Positions 1 through 6,535 of a DNA stretch of 14,129 nucleotides are shown piece after piece (position 1 is the stretch's first letter; every line of letters begins with the position of its first letter). This stretch comes from Clostridium sp. CAG:169. GTDB lineage: Bacteria; Bacillota; Clostridia; Oscillospirales; Ruminococcaceae. The stretch covers positions 27,187-41,315 of the forward strand of contig FR880237.1 of NCBI GenBank assembly GCA_000435195.1. The letters are read 5' to 3'. The notes beneath the pieces were generated by a model. That model searched no databases. It was not told the origin of the DNA and saw only the letters and a program-made list of their open reading frames with translations. The position numbers were made by a program, and so were the translations under genes.

Positions 1-1
1 G

Positions 2-652
2 CGCTCGCAGCAGCCGATTGCTTTGGAGCGGCAGGGCTTTTTGCAGCTGCATCCGGCAATGCAGAGAAGGGTGCTGCTGCTTTTGCTGCAACAGGTGCAG
101 CTCGAGCCGTCCTATGAGCGGGTGAGCCGGATGCTTGCGCGGATTGAGCAGGGCAGCGGCAGGACCGAGCTGACCAAAGGAACGATGTTACAGGTCGATG
201 CAGGCACAATCACCCTGCTTACGCAGGTTTTTTACTCAAGTGAGCGGCAGCCCTTTTTCGAGCAGCCGTTTAGGGAGGGCAAAATCCCCCTCTTTGCGGG
301 AAAATGGATGCGGGTGCAGCTGTGCAGCCTGGAAGATTATAAATTTTTCTTTAAAAAAGAACCGGCTCTCTTAAAAAATGCAGTAGATTGTGATAAAATG
401 AAGGATAATGCGGTGTTCCGTCAAAGAAAGGAAGGGGACCGCATCGCGCTTGCCCATCAAAGCGGCTCGCGCCCTTTAAAAAAATTATGGAATGAAGCCA
501 AAACACCACAGCAGCAGCGGTGGCGCTCGGCAGTGCTCAGCGACAGCGACGGCGTGGTATGGGTGGAAGGATTTGGCGCAGACCGCAGGGTGCTGCCGGA
601 CGACGGCAGCAAAACGGTTGCGTTGATATGGGCAGAGGAGGAAATCAAATGA
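2..652 (+). CDS. tilS: tRNA(Ile)-lysidine synthase, C-terminal part (5' end outside window)
   Basis: TilS uses ATP to attach lysine to C34 of the CAU-anticodon tRNA-Ile, so that the tRNA reads AUA; it acts in the cytoplasm. The frame is already open at base 2, so the N-terminal ATPase domain (PP-loop) lies upstream and only about 216 residues are visible. What is seen fits the family: an early LHPAMQRRVL stretch typical of the substrate-binding domain after the catalytic core, a central section ending in a VFRQRKEGDRI motif (the R-x-R-x-x-GDR signature of TilS), and a C-terminal domain with PLKKLWNEAKTPQQQRW and a final VVWVEGFG strand. The stop overlaps the start of hpt (ATGA at 649-652), so the two are translationally coupled. 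A run of A+T-rich codons at about 338-400 contains a possible internal promoter. The assignment rests on these motifs and on the hpt-ftsH neighbours. Confidence 0.9.
   Translation, partial: RSQQPIALERQGFLQLHPAMQRRVLLLLLQQVQLEPSYERVSRMLARIEQGSGRTELTKGTMLQVDAGTITLLTQVFYSSERQPFFEQPFREGKIPLFAGKWMRVQLCSLEDYKFFFKKEPALLKNAVDCDKMKDNAVFRQRKEGDRIALAHQSGSRPLKKLWNEAKTPQQQRWRSAVLSDSDGVVWVEGFGADRRVLPDDGSKTVALIWAEEEIK
371..399 (+). promoter_or_regulatory. Possible internal promoter inside tilS for hpt-ftsH
   Basis: TTAAAA at 371-376, a 17-base spacer, and TAAAAT at 394-399 preceded by TG at 391-392 (extended -10). It lies in an A+T-rich patch of tilS about 250 bases before hpt. The codons here also encode conserved TilS residues, so the match may be chance. 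Confidence 0.35.
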
Positions 653-1197
653 AAAAGATGCAGGACGACATCCTGAAGGTGCTGCTTTCTCAGCAGGAGA
701 TTGCAGATAAGGTTTGTGAAATCGGCAAACAGATTACAAAGGATTATGAGGGAAAAAATCTGCTGATGGTCAGCGTGCTCAAAGGCTCGGTCGTATTTAT
801 GGCGGACCTGATGCGCGCGGTGGATACACCGGCAAGAATCGACTTTATGTCGGTGTCCAGCTACGGCTCGGGCACCAAAACCTCCGGCGTGGTCAAAATC
901 GTAAAGGACCTCGACATGAATCTGGAGGGTTATGACCTGCTGCTGGTGGAGGACATCCTGGACAGCGGCAAAACTTTATTCTACCTGCGGGAGATTTTGC
1001 AAAAACGCAATCCGGCAAGCATCCGCATTGCAACTTTGCTCAATAAGCCTGCCCGAAGAGAGGCAGACATTGTTCCTGACTATTCCTGTTTTGAAGTACC
1101 GGACGAATTTGTCGTGGGATATGGGCTGGACTATGCGGAAAAATACCGCAACCTGCCGTATATCGGGGTACTCAAACCAGAAGTATATACTAAGTAA
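649..1197 (+). CDS. hpt: Hypoxanthine (guanine) phosphoribosyltransferase
   Basis: A 182-residue purine salvage enzyme that joins hypoxanthine or guanine to PRPP, giving IMP or GMP. The signature of type I phosphoribosyltransferases is plain: the PRPP-binding loop VEDILDSGKTL at residues 100-110, the pyrophosphate-binding loop VLKGSV near 43-48, the flexible loop DFMSVSSYGSGT at 65-76, and the C-terminal block VPDEFVVGYGLDYAEKYRNL that contacts the purine. Length is normal for bacterial HPRT. The frame is open back to 520, but ATG 649 is chosen because AGGAGG at 635-641 sits just ahead of it and because the extra N-terminal residues would only be tilS read in another frame. It overlaps tilS by four bases and is followed after 69 bases by ftsH. 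The tilS-hpt-ftsH order is well known in Firmicutes, where Hpt and TilS have also been linked to ftsH control. Confidence 0.96.
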   Translation: MKKMQDDILKVLLSQQEIADKVCEIGKQITKDYEGKNLLMVSVLKGSVVFMADLMRAVDTPARIDFMSVSSYGSGTKTSGVVKIVKDLDMNLEGYDLLLVEDILDSGKTLFYLREILQKRNPASIRIATLLNKPARREADIVPDYSCFEVPDEFVVGYGLDYAEKYRNLPYIGVLKPEVYTK

Positions 1198-1266
1198 CCT
1201 GAAATCAGACCCCGGCAGAATTTTGGGTTAAGATGAATTTGTGTGTAAGATAGGAGTGAATCACTG

Positions 1267-3261
1267 GTGCCCAAAAAATCAAAGGGAATCGTCATGTACC
1301 TGGCAATGTTCGGCTTGCTCATTGTACTGCTGTTTGCAATGATGTCGTTGGATAAGCCGGTTTCCACATTGAAGTATTATCAGGTACTGGATTACTTTAA
1401 GCAAGGAGAGGTCGCGGAGTATCAAATCGACTACAATTCCCGCACCCTCACCCTCAGGCTGGAGGGCAAGGACCAGCTGGTGGATTATCAACTGGCAAGC
1501 ATCCCGCAGTTTAATGAGGACATCAAGCCCTACATTGAGCAGTATGAACAGACCAACGATGCAACCTTCAAACGCAACTACCTCCCGGCAAAGGAGCCTT
1601 CTTTGCTGGCAACCCTGCTGCCGACCCTGCTGTTGCTGGGCGGCATGGCGCTGCTGTGGATTTTTATGATGCGTCAGGCAGGCGGCGGAGGCGGCAAGAT
1701 GAACACCTTCGGAAAAGCCAAACCAAAACCGGTGGAGGACGGCAGGAGGGTGACCTTTGCCGACGTTGCCGGTGCGGATGAAGAGAAGGAAGAGCTGGTA
1801 GAGGTCGTAGACTTTTTGAAAGACCCGAAAAAGTTTAACGCTTTGGGTGCCCGCATCCCGAAGGGCGTGCTGCTGATGGGTCCTCCCGGAACCGGTAAGA
1901 CCCTGCTTGCCCGCGCAGTTGCAGGAGAGGCAGGCGTCCCGTTCTATTCCATCTCCGGTTCGGATTTTGTAGAGATGTTCGTCGGCGTCGGTGCATCCCG
2001 TGTGCGCGACCTGTTCGACCAGGCAAAGAAAACCTCCCCAAGCATCGTCTTTATCGACGAGATTGATGCGGTCGGTCGTCAGCGTGGAGCAGGACTCGGC
2101 GGCGGACACGACGAAAGGGAGCAGACCCTCAACCAGCTGCTGGTTGAGATGGACGGCTTTGGAGCCAACACCGGCGTTATCGTGATGGCAGCAACCAACC
2201 GCCGCGACATTCTGGACCCGGCATTGCTGCGTCCGGGACGTTTTGACCGCCAGATTGTGGTAGGCTACCCGGATGTCAAGGGCAGAGAGGAAATCCTGAA
2301 GGTACACACCCGCAACAAACCACTGGGACCGGATGTGGATTTGAATGTTATTGCAAAGACGACCATCGGCTTTACCGGTGCGGATTTGGAAAATCTGGTC
2401 AACGAGGCAGCTCTCCTGGCTGCCCGCAAGGGACGCAAAGCCATCACCATGGTGGACATCGAAGCAGCAACCATCAAAGTCGTTGCCGGACCGGAAAAAC
2501 GCAGCCATGTGGTGCCGGATAAGGACAAACGCCTGACCTGCTTCCATGAGGCAGGACACGCAGTTGCCACCTACTACTGCGAAACACAGGATAAGGTCCA
2601 CGAGATTTCGATTATCCCGCGTGGCATGGCAGGCGGCTACACCATGAGCCTGCCGACCGAGGACCGCAGCTATGAAACCAAAAAAGGAATGCAGGAAAAT
2701 ATCGTTACCCTGCTGGGCGGACGCATTGCAGAAAAACTGGTGCTGGATGATATTTCTACCGGTGCTTCCAACGACCTGGAGCGTGCGACCAAGATTGCCA
2801 AGGCGATGGTGACCCGCTATGGCTTCAGCGACCGCTTGGGTCCAATCGTTTACGGACAAAACGAAAACGAGGTCTTTTTGGGTCGCGACTTTGGACACAC
2901 CCGCGACTACTCCGAAACGGTAGCGGCACAGATCGACGAAGAGATTCGTGCAGTTATCGACAGCGGATACGACCAGTGCGAATCCATCCTGACCGAGCAC
3001 ATGGACCAGCTGCACAAGGTGGCTGAGTTCCTGTACGAGTTTGAAAAGATCAACGGCGCTGACTTTGACCGTCTGATGAAGGGAGACTTCTCTGTCTTTG
3101 ACGAATATCGTGCAAAGAAGGAGCAGGAAACCAATCAGGCATCTGCTGGCACAAAGCCGGAGCTGCACGAGGTTAAGGCAGAAACTCCTGCCGAGCCTCT
3201 GTCCTTCCCACAGCAGGAAGATGACCAGCAAAAGGCTGCCTTTAAAGCAGACGACAAATAA
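1267..3261 (+). CDS. ftsH: ATP-dependent zinc metalloprotease FtsH
   Basis: A membrane-anchored AAA+ protease of 664 residues that unfolds and degrades damaged or regulatory membrane and cytosolic proteins, working as a hexamer. Domains in order: transmembrane helix 1 (about 8-27), a short extracytoplasmic domain (about 30-110), transmembrane helix 2 (about 112-135), a glycine-rich linker, then the AAA module with Walker A GPPGTGKT at 205-212, Walker B VFIDEID at 261-267 and the second region of homology around 309-327 ending in RPGRFDR. The peptidase has the zinc site HEAGH at 427-431, with D503 the likely third ligand. The tail (about 620-664) is charged and glutamine-rich, as is usual. The start is GTG at 1267, with AGGAG at 1252-1256 ten bases upstream; ATG 1294 is possible but would cut into helix 1. 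It is the last gene before a strong terminator. TTA, CTA and TCA codons are absent over most of the gene, so a long antisense frame stays open by chance. Confidence 0.98.
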   Translation: MPKKSKGIVMYLAMFGLLIVLLFAMMSLDKPVSTLKYYQVLDYFKQGEVAEYQIDYNSRTLTLRLEGKDQLVDYQLASIPQFNEDIKPYIEQYEQTNDATFKRNYLPAKEPSLLATLLPTLLLLGGMALLWIFMMRQAGGGGGKMNTFGKAKPKPVEDGRRVTFADVAGADEEKEELVEVVDFLKDPKKFNALGARIPKGVLLMGPPGTGKTLLARAVAGEAGVPFYSISGSDFVEMFVGVGASRVRDLFDQAKKTSPSIVFIDEIDAVGRQRGAGLGGGHDEREQTLNQLLVEMDGFGANTGVIVMAATNRRDILDPALLRPGRFDRQIVVGYPDVKGREEILKVHTRNKPLGPDVDLNVIAKTTIGFTGADLENLVNEAALLAARKGRKAITMVDIEAATIKVVAGPEKRSHVVPDKDKRLTCFHEAGHAVATYYCETQDKVHEISIIPRGMAGGYTMSLPTEDRSYETKKGMQENIVTLLGGRIAEKLVLDDISTGASNDLERATKIAKAMVTRYGFSDRLGPIVYGQNENEVFLGRDFGHTRDYSETVAAQIDEEIRAVIDSGYDQCESILTEHMDQLHKVAEFLYEFEKINGADFDRLMKGDFSVFDEYRAKKEQETNQASAGTKPELHEVKAETPAEPLSFPQQEDDQQKAAFKADDK

Positions 3262-3267
3262 ACGACC

Positions 3268-3304
3268 AAAAGGATACCGGACAGATTGTCCGGTATCCTT
3301 TTTT
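3268..3304 (+). terminator. Rho-independent terminator after ftsH
   Basis: AGGATACCGGACA at 3271-3283 pairs perfectly with TGTCCGGTATCCT at 3287-3299 around a three-base loop, extended by A-T pairs on both sides and followed by a T run to 3304. It starts six bases after the ftsH stop and ends the tilS-hpt-ftsH transcript. A runs on the left arm mean it could also act on the minus strand. Confidence 0.93.
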
Positions 3305-3306
3305 GC

Positions 3307-3347
3307 AAAAAAAGAAGAGCGACTTTATTGAAAAGCCGCTCTTCTTT
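3307..3347 (-). terminator. Long hairpin, minus-strand terminator
   Basis: AAAGAAGAGCG at 3311-3321 pairs with CGCTCTTCTTT at 3337-3347, and the stem continues inward through one A/C mismatch with CTTT/AAAG. Read on the minus strand the stem is followed by a run of seven T (complement of 3307-3313), the classical terminator form. On the plus strand there is no good T run after it. The nearest minus-strand gene is the YbjQ-family gene, whose stop is 325 bases upstream, an unusually long 3' tail. Confidence 0.7.
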
Positions 3348-3671
3348 AGTGGGAAACAGGTAACTGTTGGTTATCATGTTTAGAATAACAGAAAAAGGGA
3401 TTCGTTGAATGATTTCGTATTCTGTTATTATCTTTAGTATACTGGAAAGAAATGGGGAGGTCAATGGCTTGAATAAAAAATTGGACAAATGTATAAAAGA
3501 AAAGGATTTATCCAGTCAATTTAACTTATCGTTTTGTGTAAACTTTCATTTTTCTCTTAATTTTTAGGAAAAAACTGGAAAAAATTAGTTAATTTTACAG
3601 GATTGATAAAGCGTTTCCTGCATAATGAGGGCGAAGAAAAGAAGATAACTTGGAAATATGGAAAATGAATA
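3348..3671. other. A+T-rich intergenic stretch, no confident gene
   Basis: About 320 bases between the hairpin pair and the YbjQ-family stop codon. It holds a 10-base inverted repeat (AATAACAGAA at 3384-3393, TTCTGTTATT at 3420-3429), a TATACT box at 3438-3443 with a poor -35, a GGGGAGG at 3453-3459 and a short frame beginning TTG at 3469. From 3568 to 3671 I see nothing beyond low-complexity A+T-rich sequence. Confidence 0.6.
3469..3567 (+). CDS. Doubtful small reading frame, 32 residues
   Basis: TTG start with GGGGAGG at 3453-3459 about nine bases upstream, reading MNKKLDKCIKEKDLSSQF and ending in a phenylalanine-rich tail before TAG. A TATACT box at 3438-3443 could begin a transcript just before the ribosome site. 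The codon use (several AAA, TTT and TTA) is unlike the G+C-rich neighbours, which fits either background A+T-rich DNA, a decayed gene start, or a real small peptide. No family recognised. TTG starts are common in this window, which is the only reason to list it. Confidence 0.15.
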   Translation: MNKKLDKCIKEKDLSSQFNLSFCVNFHFSLNF

Positions 3672-3989
3672 TTATTCTTCATCGAACTTTACAGCAGTAC
3701 CGTAGGCGATGATTTCTGCTGCGCCTGCCATGATGGCAGAGGAAGCGTAGCGCACATTGATAATGGCATCGGCGCCCAGCTGTTCAGCCTCTTCAACCAT
3801 TCGCTGGGTAGCGATGGCGCGCGCTTCGTTCATCATATTGGTGTAATCGACAATCTCGCCGCCCACCAGTGTTTTAAGGCTTGACAGGATGTCCCTGCCG
3901 ATATTTTTAGAGTGGACGGTGCTGCCACGGACCAGCGAAAGGGTCTGTAAGGTTTTGCCGGAGATGAAATCGGTGTTGACAATCATCAT
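3672..3989 (-). CDS. UPF0145/YbjQ-family protein (putative heavy-metal-binding domain)
   Basis: A 105-residue cytoplasmic protein of the YbjQ (UPF0145) family, a small fold that assembles as a pentamer in known structures and is often annotated as heavy-metal-binding, though a biological role is not established. Family traits seen: the opening strand MIVNTDFISGKTL, LVRGSTVHSKNIGRDILSS, the central GG before the long helix NEARAIATQRMVEEAEQLGADAIINVRY, and the closing EIIAYGTAVKF strand. The start is one of two tandem ATG codons at 3989 and 3986; GGAGG at 3996-4000 suits either. It has its own promoter at 4035-4063, so it is probably monocistronic and independent of rpmB upstream. No metal-ligand cluster of cysteines or histidines is visible, so metal binding should not be assumed. 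Confidence 0.9.
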   Translation of the reverse strand: MMIVNTDFISGKTLQTLSLVRGSTVHSKNIGRDILSSLKTLVGGEIVDYTNMMNEARAIATQRMVEEAEQLGADAIINVRYASSAIMAGAAEIIAYGTAVKFDEE

Positions 3990-4034
3990 AAAATGACCTC
4001 CTTGTATCGTGTGGATGGGATACCTGTCACAAAG

Positions 4035-4063
4035 ATGGTATCATCCGATGAAAGAAAAGTCAA
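4035..4063 (-). promoter_or_regulatory. Promoter of the YbjQ-family gene
   Basis: Minus strand: TTGACT (complement of 4058-4063), exactly 17 bases, then TACCAT (complement of 4035-4040). This sigma-A-like match lies about 45 bases ahead of the start codon and just after the rpmB terminator. Confidence 0.65.
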
Positions 4064-4100
4064 CCGTCTGTCCTTATGCCTGCGCTGCAAAAAAAGGCAA

Positions 4101-4130
4101 AACAAAAAGCCGCTGCATCATGCAACGGCT
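4101..4130 (-). terminator. Rho-independent terminator of rpmB
   Basis: AGCCGCTGCA at 4108-4117 and TGCAACGGCT at 4121-4130 form a stem with one mismatch and a three-base loop. On the minus strand it is followed by TTTTTGTT (complement of 4101-4107 and beyond). It lies 20 bases past the rpmB stop. Confidence 0.85.
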
Positions 4131-4150
4131 TGCTTGTTTGTTTGTGTAAA

Positions 4151-4339
4151 CTAGATAGCGCGGGTTACTTTACCAGAACGCAGGCAACGGGTGCAGGCGT
4201 GGATGTGGCACGGAGTACCATTAACAATTGCCTTCACACGTCTTACATTTGGTTTCCAAGTTCTGTTAGATCTTCTGTGAGAATGAGAAACCTTAATACC
4301 GAAAGTAACGCCTTTTCCGCAGATATCGCATTTAGCCAT
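4151..4339 (-). CDS. rpmB: 50S ribosomal protein L28 (zinc-binding type)
   Basis: A 62-residue structural protein of the large ribosomal subunit. It begins MAKCDICGKG, continues through SHSHRRSNRTWKPNVRRVK, the core L28 signature, and ends CTRCLRSGKVTRAI. Two CxxC pairs (C4/C7 and C49/C52) mark it as the zinc-binding (C+) form; many bacteria also carry a cysteine-free paralogue used under zinc limitation, which is not in this window. The frame is open ten codons further upstream, but ATG 4339 is the start: GGAGGT at 4348-4353 is part of a near-perfect AGAAGGAGGTG ribosome site eight bases away, and the family begins with MAK/MAR. It is monocistronic, between its own promoter (4382-4410) and terminator (4101-4130). 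Confidence 0.97.
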   Translation of the reverse strand: MAKCDICGKGVTFGIKVSHSHRRSNRTWKPNVRRVKAIVNGTPCHIHACTRCLRSGKVTRAI

Positions 4340-4381
4340 TAGTCTGCACCTCCTTCTAACTTTTAACAAGTCAACATTCGT

Positions 4382-4410
4382 ATTTTACCAGATTTCTTCG
4401 GAAAATTCAA
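4382..4410 (-). promoter_or_regulatory. Promoter of rpmB
   Basis: Minus strand TTGAAT (complement of 4405-4410), 17-base spacer, TAAAAT (complement of 4382-4387), giving a leader of about 35 bases to the rpmB start. It is back to back with the promoter at 4472-4500. Confidence 0.75.
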
Positions 4411-4471
4411 GCCCTTTTGCAATAATATTTTAAAAAGAGGAAAATTAACAGTTTTTACCCATCCTTCTACC

Positions 4472-4500
4472 TTGTTTTTTACTATTTTAGAAGGTATAAT
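4472..4500 (+). promoter_or_regulatory. Promoter of the site-2 protease-scpAB-gerW block
   Basis: TTGTTT at 4472-4477, 17-base spacer, perfect TATAAT at 4495-4500. It lies 75 bases before the TTG start of the site-2 protease gene, and no other promoter-like site of this quality is seen up to gerW. Confidence 0.8.
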
Positions 4501-4511
4501 GAAAGGAAAAA

Positions 4512-4543
4512 GGGCAAAATGAACAAGAAACCTTCTTTTGCCC
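4512..4543 (+). other. Inverted repeat in the leader before the site-2 protease gene
   Basis: GGGCAAAA at 4512-4519 and TTTTGCCC at 4536-4543 are perfect complements around 16 bases. It would lie at the very 5' end of the transcript from the 4472-4500 promoter. It lacks a T run, so it is not a terminator; it could stabilise the mRNA or be an operator. Confidence 0.4.
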
Positions 4544-4574
4544 ACAGAAGCTGAGAGAAAAAGGAGTCGATCAT

Positions 4575-5222
4575 TTGTTCAATTTGAGTCCAACGACCAT
4601 CCTGGTTCGTGCGCTGGTGCTGTTTACCACCATGCCAATCCACGAGTGTGCGCACGGCTGGGTGGCAGATAAGCTGGGAGATCATACTGCCAGACAAGCC
4701 GGCAGGCTGACGCTCAATCCCTTCCATCATCTGGATTTGTTCGGCAGCATCCTGCTGCTGTTTGCCGGAGTCGGCTGGGCAAAACCGGTCCCGGTCAACC
4801 CCTATTATTTTACTAAGGTAGACCGCCGTGCCGGCATCGCGCTGACCGCACTGGCAGGACCGATGTCCAATATTTTGATGGCGCTGCTGACCATGATTTT
4901 GTATAAGGCGGTGCTGTTGCTGCCGCTGCCGACCTTCCTTGCCTCCTTTTTGGCGATGGTGTTTATGGTGATGTGCGTGACCAACCTCAACCTGGCGGTG
5001 TTTAACCTGATTCCCGTTCATCCGCTGGACGGTTCGCGCATTTTGGCGTTTTTCCTGCCGGATAAAGCACTGCGCTGGATCGACGAGCATGAACAGATTA
5101 TCTACATAGTATTTATGATGCTTATTCTGTTTACCAACATCCTGGACGGACCGATTTCATTTGTAGTTAACGGAATCTATGGCTTCCTGTGGAAGTTTAC
5201 CGCGCTGTTCATGGGAATATAA
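4575..5222 (+). CDS. Site-2 protease family intramembrane metalloprotease (M50)
   Basis: A 215-residue polytopic membrane protein of the short M50 branch (YwhC-like), a zinc protease that cuts substrates within the membrane. The active-site motif HECAH is at residues 23-27 inside the first helix, and the second metal-binding motif occurs as HPLDGSR with D152, at the start of a later helix. GWAKPVPVNP at 67-76 is characteristic of this subfamily. Hydrophobic helices lie near 10-26, 52-66, 86-115, 120-147 and 175-190. There is no PDZ domain, so it differs from RseP-type enzymes. The start is TTG at 4575, supported by AAGGAG at 4561-4566 eight bases before; no better ATG is available without losing HECAH. 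It is the first gene of the block, 13 bases ahead of scpA. Natural substrate is unknown; a role in sigma-factor or envelope control is only inferred. Confidence 0.93.
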   Translation: MFNLSPTTILVRALVLFTTMPIHECAHGWVADKLGDHTARQAGRLTLNPFHHLDLFGSILLLFAGVGWAKPVPVNPYYFTKVDRRAGIALTALAGPMSNILMALLTMILYKAVLLLPLPTFLASFLAMVFMVMCVTNLNLAVFNLIPVHPLDGSRILAFFLPDKALRWIDEHEQIIYIVFMMLILFTNILDGPISFVVNGIYGFLWKFTALFMGI

Positions 5223-5235
5223 GGAGGAAGGACCT

Positions 5236-5937
5236 TTGACAGAGCAGCTTTCCTTTAAGGTCGCACAGGTGGAAGGTCCTTTGGACCTGATCCTGCAGCT
5301 GATCTCCAAGCACAAGCTGAACATCTATGACATTGAGATTGCAAAGCTGCTCGAGCAGTATCTGGATTATGTCGAGCAGATGCAGAGCCAGCAGCTGGAG
5401 GTCGCCAGCGAATTTTTGGAGATGGCATCCCGACTGGTGTACATCAAATCGGTTTCGCTGCTGCCCAAGCACGAGGAGCTGGAGGAGCAGCTCAAGAAGG
5501 AGCTGACCGGACAGCTGATTGAATACACCCTCTGCCGCCAGGTGGCACAGCTGCTGAAAAACCGCTTTGTCGGGGACGAACTGTTTGTGCGCCCGATGCA
5601 AAAGGATGCAGCCGTTCCCGATGCTGCTTACCCGCTGCACCACAACAGCCGCCTGCTGCTGGATGCCTATCTTTCTGCGGTGGGCAGAAGGAAACTGCCG
5701 CAGCAGGAGAACAGGAGCTTTGAGCCGATGATGGCGCGCAGGGTGGTTTCGGTCAACTCGCGCATCGTAGTGGTGATGAAGCTGCTGTACAGAAAAAAGC
5801 GCACCTCCTTTTTATCGCTGTTTGAAAGCAGCAGCGACCGCTCGGAGGTGGTTGCCACCTTTTTGGCGGTGCTGGAGCTGATGAAAAATAAGCGCGTCCT
5901 GCTGGAATCGGACGGAAAAACAATCCGCCTGTTGTAA
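5236..5937 (+). CDS. scpA: Segregation and condensation protein A (kleisin)
   Basis: The kleisin subunit of the bacterial SMC condensin, 233 residues, bridging the SMC ATPase heads and recruiting ScpB to help compact and separate replicated chromosomes on the nucleoid. The N-terminal helical domain shows the diagnostic VEGPLDLILQLI at about 12-23 and KLNIYDIEIAKLLEQYLDYVE at about 27-47. EFLEMASRLVYIKSVSLLP at 59-77 follows, and the C-terminal winged helix lies in about 170-233, with SFLSLFES and VVATFLAVLELMKN. The start is TTG at 5236 (MTEQLSF), eight bases after GGAGG at 5223-5227; frames further upstream would only add a run read out of the previous gene's end. It lies 13 bases after the site-2 protease gene and 30 before scpB, which fits co-transcription. 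Confidence 0.96.
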   Translation: MTEQLSFKVAQVEGPLDLILQLISKHKLNIYDIEIAKLLEQYLDYVEQMQSQQLEVASEFLEMASRLVYIKSVSLLPKHEELEEQLKKELTGQLIEYTLCRQVAQLLKNRFVGDELFVRPMQKDAAVPDAAYPLHHNSRLLLDAYLSAVGRRKLPQQENRSFEPMMARRVVSVNSRIVVVMKLLYRKKRTSFLSLFESSSDRSEVVATFLAVLELMKNKRVLLESDGKTIRLL

Positions 5938-5967
5938 AGCAGGGTTTGCCGAGGGAGGAAAAGGCTT

Positions 5968-6507
5968 TTGACCAAGCTGACAAAGATAGAACAGAATATC
6001 CAGGCAATCCTGTTTGCCGCAGGAGAGCCGTATGAAAAGGAACGACTGGCAAAGCTGCTGGAGATTGACCGCCAGACGCTGGAGCAGCTGGTGGAGCGAA
6101 TCAACGAATGGTATGAGGATACCCCGTTTATCCTGCTGGAGCTGGACCAATGCTACCAGATGGCAACGCGGGCAGAATATGCGCAGGTCATCCGGCAGGC
6201 GCTGGAGGTCAAGAACAACACCCCGTTGAGCCAGGCGGCGCTGGAGGTGCTGGCAATCATCGCCTACAACCAGCCGGTGACCAAGTCCTTCATTGAACAG
6301 ATTCGTGGAGTGGACAGTAGCTCGGTGGTCAACGCATTGGTGGCAAAGGAGCTGGTGCAGGAGATGGGCAGGCTGGAAATACCCGGCAGACCGATTTCCT
6401 ACGGGACCACCGAACATTTTCTGCGTTGCTTTGGGATGAAGAGCATCGAAACGCTGCCCAAGCTGCCGCAGAGCACACAGAACGCCCAGGAGAGCGAGCA
6501 GGCATAG
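5968..6507 (+). CDS. scpB: Segregation and condensation protein B
   Basis: A 179-residue double winged-helix protein that dimerises on ScpA in the SMC-ScpAB condensin. Hallmarks are KIEQNIQAILFAAGEPYEKERLAKLL at the N-terminus (first winged helix) and the very conserved LSQAALEVLAIIAYNQPVTK at about 87-106, then EQIRGVDSS, LEIPGRPISYGTTEHFLRCFG and a final IETLP before a short glutamine-rich tail. Length is usual. The start is TTG at 5968, with GGGAGG at 5953-5958 nine bases upstream; the next ATG would lie inside the first domain. It sits directly after scpA, as in most Firmicutes, and before the DUF2953 gene. Confidence 0.96.
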   Translation: MTKLTKIEQNIQAILFAAGEPYEKERLAKLLEIDRQTLEQLVERINEWYEDTPFILLELDQCYQMATRAEYAQVIRQALEVKNNTPLSQAALEVLAIIAYNQPVTKSFIEQIRGVDSSSVVNALVAKELVQEMGRLEIPGRPISYGTTEHFLRCFGMKSIETLPKLPQSTQNAQESEQA

Positions 6508-6535
6508 AACAAAGAAGGAAAGGGAGGGTGCAGCG

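Noticed and set aside
520..648. Upstream extension of hpt to an ATG at 520
   Set aside because: The extra residues are tilS in another frame. The Shine-Dalgarno at 635-641 and family alignment fix the start at 649.
1223..1251. Promoter-like TTGGGT-17-TAAGAT before ftsH
   Set aside because: Weak match, and transcription would start after the ribosome site at 1252-1256, leaving GTG 1267 without it.
1279..3231. A 650-codon open frame on the minus strand across ftsH
   Set aside because: It is codon-aligned with ftsH, so it stays open because ftsH lacks TTA, CTA and TCA codons. The translated product has no family features, and the sense strand encodes an unmistakable FtsH.
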